Positions 1 through 8,479 of a stretch of DNA of 29,876 nucleotides are shown here, one piece after another. The notes under the pieces were generated by a model. It saw nothing but the letters and a program-made list of their open reading frames with translations. It was not told where the DNA came from and did not search any database. The position numbers were made by a program, and so were the translations under genes. The stretch's first letter is position 1; every line of letters starts with the position of its first letter. This DNA is from Cyclobacteriaceae bacterium (GTDB lineage: Bacteria; Bacteroidota; Bacteroidia; Cytophagales; Cyclobacteriaceae), in contig JANQPK010000410.1 in NCBI GenBank assembly GCA_028289505.1, positions 1 through 29,876 on the forward strand, read 5' to 3'.

Positions 1-2
1 CT

Positions 3-3000
3 GTTGCACAATCCGGTGCATCTCCAGGTTCTGCAGTAAGCAGTTCACCTATCGGTCCCATTGTAGCTGCCAATTCACCTCCAACCAACATTACTTTAAG
101 CAGCAACACTGTTGCTGAGAATCAAGCAGTAAATACCGTAGTTGGCACTTTTAGTACCACCGATCCGGATAATCCTGGTGATTCTCATACTTATACCTTG
201 GTACCTGGAACCGGAAGTGCAGATAACGGTTCCTTCAATATCAACAATAACCAGCTACGCACCTCTGAAGTGTTTAATTTTGAAGTTGACAATTCCTATT
301 CTATCAGGGTTCAGACCGAGGATGCTGCGGGTTCAACATTTATCGGGATATTCACCATTAACGTTACTAATGTTAATGATCTTCCGGTGGCTGTAGATGA
401 CTTAAATAATGCTACCTCCGGCACAGCTCCGGTAGATATAAATGCAGCAGCCAATGATACAGATGAGGATGGATCGGTGGTGGCTACCTCGGTGGTCAAA
501 ACTTCTGACCCTGCTAACGGTTCAGCTGTGAATAATGGGGATGGTACTTTCACCTATACCCCAAATGCAGGTTTTGAAGGAGGGGATAGCTTTACCTATA
601 CCATTGATGATAATCTTGGAGCCACTTCGTTACCAGGAACGGTAGTAATCACCGTAGGGCCTAATAGCAACCCTGTGGCCAACGATGATCTAAGCAATAC
701 TACCTTGGAAGATGTGGCACTTACCATTGATGTAATTGCCAACGACACGGATTCAGATGGTAGTATCGATCCTACCAGTATTACTGTTTCAACTAGCCCG
801 ACAAAAGGAACCGCACAGGCGAATAATGATGGAACAATTACCTACACTCCAAACCCGGATGAAAACGGCTTGGATGAGTTTAGTTACTCTGTACAAGACA
901 ACTTGGGTGCTTCTTCCAATCAGGCCAGGGTAAGGGTTAATGTCAATCCAGTTAATGATCCACCGGTTGCCAATAATGATTCGGAAACCACACCGGAGGA
1001 AACCGCAGTTATTATTGATGTGGTGGCAAATGATAATGATCTTGCTGATTCGCAAAATGGTGGTTCGGTTGATCCCACCACAGTGAATATTGTAAGTGGT
1101 CCCAATAACGGTAATGTTCAGGTGAATACCGATGGTACTGTCGCCTATACTCCTGCTGATGGTTTCAATGGAACGGATACCTTTATTTACAACGTCCGTG
1201 ATAATCAAAACGCCGTATCTAACGACGCCACAGTTTCCATAAGTGTGAGTAGTGTTAACGATCCGCCTACCGCGGTCAATGACCCGGTGAATCCTACAAC
1301 TGAGGATATTCCCATTACCATCGATGTAGCGGCAAATGATACTGATTCAGATGGATCTGTGGTTCCTGGTTCGGTATTACTGGTTGATTTGCCGGCTAAT
1401 GGGTTAGCTGGAAACAATAATGATGGGACGATTACTTACACTCCTAATGAAAACTATAATGGTAATGATAGTTTCACCTACACCGTAGAGGACGACCTAG
1501 GAGCTGTTTCTAATGTGGCTCTAGTAAGTATTCAGATTGCCGGTTTCAACGATCCACCGGTAGCAGTAGATGATATCACCAATACTACCAACGAGGATGT
1601 TCCGCTGGTAATTAATCTCACAGCCAATGATACGGATCCTGACGGGACTATAAATAATGCAAGTATTATTACCACTGCTCCTGGAAATGGCACGGTTACC
1701 ATGCTAACGGGAGGGGACGTTCGTTATACACCCAACCAGGACTTCAATGGAGAGGATTCTTTCACCTATACGGTAGAAGATGACGGAGGGGCGATTTCAA
1801 ATGAAGCCCGTGTGTTAGTGGTAGTAAATGATATTAACGATCCACCAGTGGCTGCCAATGATGTGGCGGTTACTGATGAGGATATAGAAGTATTGATTGA
1901 TCTAGTGGGGAATGATTCGGATGTAGATGGAGATTTGGTCATCTCAACGCTAACCTTACTCACTAATACCTCAAACGGGTTACTGGTAAACAATGGCAAT
2001 GGTACCATGAATTATACACCAAACCCAGATTTCAATGGCACTGACAGCTTCACCTACAGCGTAGAAGATGATGATAATGCCGTAAGTAATGTGGCCACCG
2101 TAGATATTACCGTCAATGACATCAACGATGCCCCGGTTGCTAATGACGATGCAATGAATACAGATGAAGATATAACGGTTAATATCGATTTGATCCAGAA
2201 TGATACTGACGTAGATGGTTCAATTGTACCAGGTTCAATTACTATAGTCTCTAATCCGGCAAATGGGAGTTTATTAGTCAGGGCTAATGGCACAGTCGAC
2301 TACAACCCAGATGAGAATTACAATGGACTGGATTCTTTCACCTACACCGTAAATGATGATGATGGAGCGCTTTCAAATGTTGCAACTGTTACTATTTCGG
2401 TAAATGATATCAATGATGCATTAGTTGCCAGGAACGATAACGTGACAACTGCTGAAGATACCGCGGTACAAATCAATGTTCTGGCAAATGATGAGGACCC
2501 TGATACACCAATCGATCCTTCATCAGTAACTATTGTAACCAATCCAATCAATGGTGTAGCTGTGGTGAATGCTGATGGCACTGTGACCTATACTCCAAAT
2601 CTTTTGTTTAATGGCTCAGATTCATTCACTTACAACGTACAGAATACCGGAGGCCAGGTATCTAATTTTGCAACGGTTCTGATCGAAATCACTGATGTCA
2701 ATAATTTACCGGTGGCCATGAACGATTTAATAGTAGTTTTTGAGGACGAGGTTAGTGCTCTGGGTATTCTTGAGAACGATACGGATCCAGACGGAACTAT
2801 TGAAGCCAGCGGCGTGACCATTGTTAGTGACCCTTCCAATGGAATCATTGAGATTACTAATTCCGAAGTGCTGTATACCCCGGAGATAAATTTTACTGGT
2901 ATTGACTCTTTTACTTATACTGTTTCAGACGATGATGCAGGTGCAAGTAACGTAGCATCGGTGGTCGTCACCGTCAGAAATGTCAATGATCCCCCAACTG

Positions 3001-4892
3001 ATTTAATACTTAGCAATTCATTCGTTGACGAGATTACTCCCGCTCAATCGGTGATCGGCACCTTTAATACAGTTGACGTTGATACTGCTGAGACCTTCAC
3101 CTACAGCTTAGTAGCTGGAATCGGGGATGAAGACAACGGAGCCTTCAGTATTTTTGAAGATCAGCTAATTTCTCAGATTACCTTTAATGAACAACAAAAG
3201 GATGAGTATTACATAAGGGTGAAATCGGATGACGGAGATGATTCTTTCGAAAAAACTTTTGCCATCACTATTTTCTCAGAGACTAACCCTATAGGTATTT
3301 CACGTGGTGAGTTTCCAAAACTACATCCAATTGAAAACCTGAAGGAAAATTACCCAATCACCGTAGACGAAGATGTGGATATTGATAGGGTGGTTTTCAG
3401 ATATCGTGGCCTAGCGGCGGCGCGAGATGAATGGACCATCGTTGAACTACAATCCCCTGATAGATCTTATTTAGGAGAGATACCAGGAGATGCTTTTGAT
3501 GAATTGGGAATTCATTGTGAGTTTGTGGTGATCAATACCGATGGTGGTTCCATTAACTTACCCTGGTTTACCTACAACCAGTACAATGGAGATGGTCTTG
3601 ATTTTGAAGACCTGGTATTTGGGAAACTGCAAAAGGATTATAATCTGTTAAGTATTCCATTGAATTTAGACAATGCTAACGTTCCAACAGTTTTTGATGA
3701 GTTAGGAACTTACGATCAAACTAAATGGCGACTTTTCTCCTACGATAATGGCAATTACATTGAGTATCTCAGCGGGTTAAACGCACTGCAAAGGGGGAAA
3801 GGTTACTGGTTGATTTCAGCAGACCCTGTTGAAATGGATACTGGTCCCGGTACCACTGAATTGTTGAATGGGGAACCATTTAACCTAAGCCTTGATAAAG
3901 GATGGAACTTAATTGGGAATCCCTACGGATTTTGGATAAACTGGCTGGAGGTACGTCGAGCCAGCCCTGACTCCAAGGTAATAGATACTGAGGTTTATAT
4001 ATTCGACAATGAATTAGGGGATTATATCCGCACTAGTATCTTGGCGCCATTCCAGGGAGCAATGGCGTTCGCTGAGGAGGATATTATTGTGCCAGTTCCG
4101 GTTACCAAAGACCTCTCCATACAAAGTGGAAGAATGGGCTCTGGATATTCCGTTGACGACGAGGAAAACTGGGAGGTGGAACTCAATCTTTCAACCGCTA
4201 ATTTCTCAAATGGTCAAGGTGGACTCGGAATGAGGCAAGATGCAGACCAAAGCAAGGATCAGTATGATTTGGTACGATTACCTAGATTTATTGATTATTT
4301 GGACTTCAACTTCCCGAAACCAGAATACTTTGCCCCTGAGTTTTCTAAGGATATCGTACCCACCAAGGAGCAGCATATTTGGGAATTCAAGGTTGAAACC
4401 AATTTGAGTAATCAGGATATCAAATTACAATGGTCGGATGTGACCGTGGGTGATTATCAGAAGGAGCTGTGGCTTTATCATAAGGATCAGGAGGTCATCA
4501 TTAATATGCAACAAGAACAACAATATAACTTTACCAACCAGGGTACTCATGATTTTGCCGTATATTATGGTGATAGAGCGTTTATCGAAAAGGAATTAAT
4601 GCCTGCTAAGGCGGTGTTAACAGCTGCTTATCCCAATCCGTTTAATAGGGATGTAACGGTATTATTTTCACTGCCAGAACGGGTAGAAACTGATTTCGTC
4701 CGCTTATCAGTATATGACCTCATGGGAAGGAATGTAAAACAGGTATGGGAAGATAGTTATAAGCCCGGATTCTATAAAGTGGTCTGGGATGGTACTAATT
4801 CATCCGGGAATCGGATTGCCTCCGGCACCTATCTGATAAGATTAGAGTTAAACGGTCAACAACCTATATATAAGCGTGTCATTAAGAAATAA
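3..4892 (+). CDS. Giant T9SS-secreted Ig-like/cadherin-like repeat protein, 5' end outside window
   Basis: The reading frame is open from the first bases, so the true start lies upstream; 1629 residues are visible and an ATG at 198 is internal. In order: a cadherin-like module (nt 3-386), nine Ig-like repeats of about 96 residues (nt 387-2996), a second cadherin-like module (about 2997-3290), a region of unknown fold holding two related modules with NLLSIP and WNLIGNP motifs (about 3620-4085), and a C-terminal T9SS type A sorting domain (about 4614-4889) with YPNPFN near its start and SGTYLIRL near its end. Repeats carry acidic NDTDxDG loops and F/YTPN-FNG-DSFTY-V-DD cores, typical of calcium-stabilised bacterial Ig-like and cadherin-like domains. 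Expected role: surface-attached or secreted adhesin exported by the type IX system. The partner it binds cannot be read from sequence. The downstream caspase-fold gene overlaps or abuts it, suggesting co-transcription. Confidence 0.93.
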   Translation, partial: VAQSGASPGSAVSSSPIGPIVAANSPPTNITLSSNTVAENQAVNTVVGTFSTTDPDNPGDSHTYTLVPGTGSADNGSFNINNNQLRTSEVFNFEVDNSYSIRVQTEDAAGSTFIGIFTINVTNVNDLPVAVDDLNNATSGTAPVDINAAANDTDEDGSVVATSVVKTSDPANGSAVNNGDGTFTYTPNAGFEGGDSFTYTIDDNLGATSLPGTVVITVGPNSNPVANDDLSNTTLEDVALTIDVIANDTDSDGSIDPTSITVSTSPTKGTAQANNDGTITYTPNPDENGLDEFSYSVQDNLGASSNQARVRVNVNPVNDPPVANNDSETTPEETAVIIDVVANDNDLADSQNGGSVDPTTVNIVSGPNNGNVQVNTDGTVAYTPADGFNGTDTFIYNVRDNQNAVSNDATVSISVSSVNDPPTAVNDPVNPTTEDIPITIDVAANDTDSDGSVVPGSVLLVDLPANGLAGNNNDGTITYTPNENYNGNDSFTYTVEDDLGAVSNVALVSIQIAGFNDPPVAVDDITNTTNEDVPLVINLTANDTDPDGTINNASIITTAPGNGTVTMLTGGDVRYTPNQDFNGEDSFTYTVEDDGGAISNEARVLVVVNDINDPPVAANDVAVTDEDIEVLIDLVGNDSDVDGDLVISTLTLLTNTSNGLLVNNGNGTMNYTPNPDFNGTDSFTYSVEDDDNAVSNVATVDITVNDINDAPVANDDAMNTDEDITVNIDLIQNDTDVDGSIVPGSITIVSNPANGSLLVRANGTVDYNPDENYNGLDSFTYTVNDDDGALSNVATVTISVNDINDALVARNDNVTTAEDTAVQINVLANDEDPDTPIDPSSVTIVTNPINGVAVVNADGTVTYTPNLLFNGSDSFTYNVQNTGGQVSNFATVLIEITDVNNLPVAMNDLIVVFEDEVSALGILENDTDPDGTIEASGVTIVSDPSNGIIEITNSEVLYTPEINFTGIDSFTYTVSDDDAGASNVASVVVTVRNVNDPPTDLILSNSFVDEITPAQSVIGTFNTVDVDTAETFTYSLVAGIGDEDNGAFSIFEDQLISQITFNEQQKDEYYIRVKSDDGDDSFEKTFAITIFSETNPIGISRGEFPKLHPIENLKENYPITVDEDVDIDRVVFRYRGLAAARDEWTIVELQSPDRSYLGEIPGDAFDELGIHCEFVVINTDGGSINLPWFTYNQYNGDGLDFEDLVFGKLQKDYNLLSIPLNLDNANVPTVFDELGTYDQTKWRLFSYDNGNYIEYLSGLNALQRGKGYWLISADPVEMDTGPGTTELLNGEPFNLSLDKGWNLIGNPYGFWINWLEVRRASPDSKVIDTEVYIFDNELGDYIRTSILAPFQGAMAFAEEDIIVPVPVTKDLSIQSGRMGSGYSVDDEENWEVELNLSTANFSNGQGGLGMRQDADQSKDQYDLVRLPRFIDYLDFNFPKPEYFAPEFSKDIVPTKEQHIWEFKVETNLSNQDIKLQWSDVTVGDYQKELWLYHKDQEVIINMQQEQQYNFTNQGTHDFAVYYGDRAFIEKELMPAKAVLTAAYPNPFNRDVTVLFSLPERVETDFVRLSVYDLMGRNVKQVWEDSYKPGFYKVVWDGTNSSGNRIASGTYLIRLELNGQQPIYKRVIKK
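387..2996 (+). repeat. Nine in-frame tandem repeats encoding Ig-like domains (about 288 bp each)
   Basis: Repeat starts are at 387, 675, 966, 1269, 1560, 1848, 2136, 2424 and 2712; the last ends at 2996. Unit lengths are 288, 291, 303, 291, 288, 288, 288, 288 and 285 bp. Each begins with a V/T-A-x-D/N-D box and ends with a V-N/T-D-x-N-D/N-x-P linker. They are clearly homologous but diverged at DNA level, so this is an old domain array and not a recent slippage expansion. Unit 3 is longest because of an insertion after NDND (residues ADSQNGG). Unit 8 has a weakened acidic loop (NDEDPDTP). Confidence 0.92.
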
Positions 4893-6051
4893 AATTCTTG
4901 TGAAGGGTCTGCTGCTGGTTTTGGCATTAAGCTGGCTTGGTGCACCACGGGTCATGGGCCAGGTTTATTCCGGTAAAAGTAACGCCCTGGAAGTATCGAT
5001 TCTTGATGAAGTGGTCACCAATAAATCGGCAAAGCCCGTGGTGAGATGGATCTATCCCGCGGAGTCAATTGAGTCAATAAGTAGAGACCATGTTAATCTC
5101 AAACTTGGAATTAGTTCTAAGACTGCGGTGGTGAAGGTGACACTCATGGTAAACAACCAAGTGGTTGAGATATTCCAGAATTTTTCCCAAACCGATCCAG
5201 GCTATTTATTTGATGCATGGTTGGAGAAGGAGGTACGGTTGATGCCAGGATCAAACGATATTATGTTGATTGTTCAAAATGAGCAGGGTGCTTTAAAACA
5301 CCAAAGAAAGATTGAAGTTAATACCCTCTCCACTTCCAGAAAAGGCCATGCGCTGGTCTTTGCTATTGACGAGTACGATTCTTGGGAGAATCTGACTGGA
5401 CCAGTCAGAGATGCCGAGAAGATAGCCCGGGTATTGGAAGAAAAGGGGTATAACCTGGAGATTGTTAGGAATGTCACAACTTTTGATTTATTGGCTAAAC
5501 TAGAAGAGTATGTAGTCAAGGAGTTTGAGTCTCAAGATCAGCTTTTGATTTACTTTGCTGGTCATGGCAGTATTGACGAGGCAACAGGTGAAGGTTATCT
5601 TGTCTGTAAGAACTCAGTAAATCTTAAGCATGAGCATTCCACTTACATTGCTTACAGTGTCATTAAATCAATCGTGAATAATATCCCTGCCCAGCATATA
5701 TTCATGCTAATGGATGCGGTGAAGGATAATGGTGAGATGCTCACAACATTTTTTGAAGAAGCTGAGCAGTTACAGGCTGACAGTGGGAATATTACGATTC
5801 AAGGTAAGACCAGGATTGGCATACTCTCAGGAACCTCAAAATATATGCAGGGACCTGCATATGACGCGGGCTCCTATCTAAGTAAGGCCTTTATCACTTA
5901 TTTAAGGAAGTCAGAACAAACGGTACATCCTACCTGGGGAGATCTCTTAATAGAGTTTGAAGATATAGAGCCAACCCCTGTTTACATGGAATTTGGCGAT
6001 CACAACCCCGAGAATAGCGTTGTTTTTAAACAGGTCAAGCCCAGTGAATGA
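4876..6051 (+). CDS. Secreted caspase-fold (peptidase C14-like) protein lacking the catalytic Cys
   Basis: The protein has 391 residues. An N-terminal signal peptide (hydrophobic stretch LLLVLALSW, cleavage probably after VMG, residue 28) is followed by a beta-rich Ig-like region (about 50-150) and a caspase fold (about 155-380). Caspase landmarks are the GHALVFAIDEY strand, the PVRDAEKIARVL helix, the LLIYFAGHGS strand with the catalytic-type His at residue 230, and GEGYLV. Where active homologues have L-D-A-C, this protein reads LMDAV, so the nucleophile position is Val282 (codon 5719-5721). The fold is clear but cysteine protease activity is unlikely. The start is uncertain: GTG at 4876 overlaps the adhesin stop by 17 nt, whereas GTG at 4900 also yields a good signal peptide and lies 7 nt after that stop. 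Its 3' end is one base from the convergent PBP gene. Confidence 0.85.
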   Translation: MSLRNKILVKGLLLVLALSWLGAPRVMGQVYSGKSNALEVSILDEVVTNKSAKPVVRWIYPAESIESISRDHVNLKLGISSKTAVVKVTLMVNNQVVEIFQNFSQTDPGYLFDAWLEKEVRLMPGSNDIMLIVQNEQGALKHQRKIEVNTLSTSRKGHALVFAIDEYDSWENLTGPVRDAEKIARVLEEKGYNLEIVRNVTTFDLLAKLEEYVVKEFESQDQLLIYFAGHGSIDEATGEGYLVCKNSVNLKHEHSTYIAYSVIKSIVNNIPAQHIFMLMDAVKDNGEMLTTFFEEAEQLQADSGNITIQGKTRIGILSGTSKYMQGPAYDAGSYLSKAFITYLRKSEQTVHPTWGDLLIEFEDIEPTPVYMEFGDHNPENSVVFKQVKPSE

Positions 6052-6052
6052 T

Positions 6053-8359
6053 CTAGCGGTACCTTCTCTTTTTGGTCTTACGCTTCCGATTCACATCCTT
6101 TTTCTTTCCGCCCAATATACGTTGAAAAATATCAGATACGGTCCGTCTTTCCTTGTAATCCTCGCAATCTAATAACTCATCTAAGGGATAGGTAACCGGA
6201 CTGAACTTGGCCCTGGTAATCCCTTGAAATTGTTTGTTCTTATTCAAGTTTTGCATAAATATCCCCCAGATCGGAAGTGCCATAGCAGCCCCTTGTCCAT
6301 GAGTAATGGTTCTGAAATGGATATTGGGATCATCACTGCCCACCCAGGCACCTGCTACCAGTTCCGGCGTTACTCCGATAAACCAACCATCCGCGTGCGA
6401 TTGGGTAGTGCCTGTTTTACCTGCAATGTCATTTTTGAGATGGTATCTGGAGCGCAGGCGGTTAGCAGTACCCCGATCTACCACCTGCTTTAACATTTGC
6501 AGCATTAGCTCAGCGGTTCTTTTTGACATGGCTCTTTTATTACTACCATCTGCTTCAAACTCGGCTAATAAAGATCCGTCATGGGTTTCAATCCTTTCGA
6601 GGAATCGAGGGCTTGCTACCTTTCCCTCATTTGCGAAACAACTGTAAGCCCCAATCATTTCATACAAGGATAAGTTTGGAGTACCCAGGGCAATTGAGGG
6701 CACCTCAGGTATTTCACTTTCAATACCCATTTTATGAGCCATACTTACAGCATTAGCGATCTTAGTTCTCTTCAGCACTTTTACCGAAACGGTATTAACG
6801 GAGTGGGTTAATGCACCTTGAACAGAATAGTAACCGTCATAGTTCTCATCAGCATTGCCTGGAGTCCAGTCATCAAAATTGGTATAGGTGACACGTCGGG
6901 ATGAGACGAAGTCGCATGGCTTTACCCCATGCTCCAGCGCCGCAGCATATACCACAGGTTTGAATATCGACCCTACCTGTCTTTTGGTACCAATGTTCAC
7001 GTGGTCGTATTTGAAGTACTTATGATTGATACCTCCCACCCAAGCCAATATGGCCCCATCGGTGGGGTTCATGGCCATGAATCCTGCATTAAGGAAATAT
7101 AGATAGTGTTTGATAGAGTCAAGAGGTGACATTTCCACTTCCTTTTCACCCTCCCAGGTGAATATCTTCATCAGTCGAGGTTCTTTAAATCTAATTTGTA
7201 TTTCTTGCTCTGACAGTCCCTGCTGTTTCAGGTTCTTATATCTTTCCGTTTTATGTATGGCGTTTACTAAAGAGCTGTTATTATTTACCCATGGCCTGCT
7301 GTTTTTCCAGTGATCATTAAAGACCGTCTGTAGCGCTGCCATGTGTTCAGCTACTGCCTTTTCTGCATAGCTTTGCATTTGGGAGTTTACCGTGGTGTAG
7401 ATCTTTAGGCCATCGGTATAAAGATTGTAATTCTTGCCATCCGCTTTTTGGTGGGATGCACACCAATCCTCTAGCTGGTGTCGCAGGTGCTCCCGAAAAT
7501 AAGTAGCGATACCCTCATTATGGGTGGTGAGGGTGAAGTCGAGCTCCAGCGGCAATACGGTCAAAGAATCAACTTCCTGTTTGGTCAGAAATTCATACTT
7601 CCCCATTTGCGCCAGTACCACATTCCTTCGTTCAGTAGACTTATCCGGATTTCGTCGCGGGTTGTACAGCGTGGTGGCTTTAAGCATACCTATCAAAACT
7701 GTGGATTCCTCAATATTAAGTTCGATAGGCTTTTTGTTGAAAAATCGCACTGAGGCAGTTTCAATACCGTAGGAGTTGTTACCAAAACTAACTGTATTTA
7801 AATAAAGTGTCAGGATTTCTTCTTTGGTGTAGACCTGTTCTATTCGCTTGGCCACGATCATCTCCTTAACCTTATTGACCGGTAATGAAAGAAATCCCCG
7901 GTGATCTCGAGGGAAAAGATTCTTGGCCAATTGCTGGGTTATGGTGCTGCCACCACCAGAACTGCGGTCGCTCAGAATAAGTGATTTTATGGCTACCCGT
8001 CCCAGGCTCCTGTAGTCAATCCCCTGATGTTGATAGAATCTTACATCTTCAGTAGCGACCAATGCATCGATTAGATGGTTGGGTAGCTTATCAAAAGAAA
8101 CATTGGTTCTCTCCTGCAGGTAATATTTACCCAATAGCACGCCATCGGAGGAGTAAACTTCAGAGGCAGTATTATTCTGATAGTTAAGAATATCTGTGGT
8201 ATCAGGAACAGATCCGAAAAACCCCCACAGCACTGCGAAATAAAATCCGGCTACCAAGCAAATAAGCATTGCACTAAGCGCTCCAACGATTTTAAAAATG
8301 GGGTAGTACCATTTGGAGGCTTTATTTTTCTTACGGATTACGGGTTTTCGTTTTGGCAA
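6053..8359 (-). CDS. Bifunctional penicillin-binding protein, class A (PBP1A-like)
   Basis: 768 residues with a short basic cytoplasmic tail, one transmembrane anchor (about 19-48) and a periplasmic body. The glycosyltransferase family 51 domain shows ATEDVRFYQHQGID with Glu104 as the expected catalytic acid, then GGSTITQQLAKNL at 136-148. The transpeptidase domain has SIFK (Ser464, Lys467), SVN at 520-522 and KTGTT at 648-652, so all three penicillin-binding motifs are intact. Expected role: glycan polymerisation and peptide cross-linking of peptidoglycan. The C-terminus is a very basic tail (RKRKTKKRRYR). The only credible start is TTG at 8359: an in-frame stop lies 18 nt upstream, and the first internal Met is inside the membrane anchor. 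The gene lies 120 nt downstream of the co-oriented VWA gene. Confidence 0.95.
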   Translation of the reverse strand: MPKRKPVIRKKNKASKWYYPIFKIVGALSAMLICLVAGFYFAVLWGFFGSVPDTTDILNYQNNTASEVYSSDGVLLGKYYLQERTNVSFDKLPNHLIDALVATEDVRFYQHQGIDYRSLGRVAIKSLILSDRSSGGGSTITQQLAKNLFPRDHRGFLSLPVNKVKEMIVAKRIEQVYTKEEILTLYLNTVSFGNNSYGIETASVRFFNKKPIELNIEESTVLIGMLKATTLYNPRRNPDKSTERRNVVLAQMGKYEFLTKQEVDSLTVLPLELDFTLTTHNEGIATYFREHLRHQLEDWCASHQKADGKNYNLYTDGLKIYTTVNSQMQSYAEKAVAEHMAALQTVFNDHWKNSRPWVNNNSSLVNAIHKTERYKNLKQQGLSEQEIQIRFKEPRLMKIFTWEGEKEVEMSPLDSIKHYLYFLNAGFMAMNPTDGAILAWVGGINHKYFKYDHVNIGTKRQVGSIFKPVVYAAALEHGVKPCDFVSSRRVTYTNFDDWTPGNADENYDGYYSVQGALTHSVNTVSVKVLKRTKIANAVSMAHKMGIESEIPEVPSIALGTPNLSLYEMIGAYSCFANEGKVASPRFLERIETHDGSLLAEFEADGSNKRAMSKRTAELMLQMLKQVVDRGTANRLRSRYHLKNDIAGKTGTTQSHADGWFIGVTPELVAGAWVGSDDPNIHFRTITHGQGAAMALPIWGIFMQNLNKNKQFQGITRAKFSPVTYPLDELLDCEDYKERRTVSDIFQRILGGKKKDVNRKRKTKKRRYR

Positions 8360-8421
8360 AACACACTTAAAAATACGTCAACAAAGCGCTAACGCTGCTG
8401 CAATCAGCATATTGTTACAAA

Positions 8422-8466
8422 ATTGTAAATGTACAACCTTTCAACCTACAATCTCCTATTTACAAT
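8422..8466. repeat. Inverted repeat with nested palindrome between the VWA and PBP genes
   Basis: ATTGTAAAT at 8422-8430 is the exact reverse complement of ATTTACAAT at 8458-8466 (27-nt loop). The left arm also overlaps a separate palindrome, TTACAA-AA-TTGTAA at 8415-8428, and a third pairing, TTGTA-N4-TACAA at 8423-8436. It lies in the 120-nt gap after the VWA stop and before the PBP start. It could be a transcription end for the fabG unit, an operator, or both. No clear TAnnTTTG promoter for the PBP gene is visible in the gap. Confidence 0.5.
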
Positions 8467-8479
8467 GTACTATCTAAGG

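Noticed and set aside
311..2848. Several minus-strand open frames, one per Ig-like repeat, of about 70-80 residues
   Set aside because: They recur at the repeat period because the coding strand is repetitive and low in certain codons; they have similar Ser/Thr-rich sequence, no start context, and mirror the adhesin repeats.
387..2996. Possible CRISPR or satellite array
   Set aside because: The period is about 288 bp, the units are in frame and the repeat units are diverged at DNA level; there are no short identical repeats with spacers.
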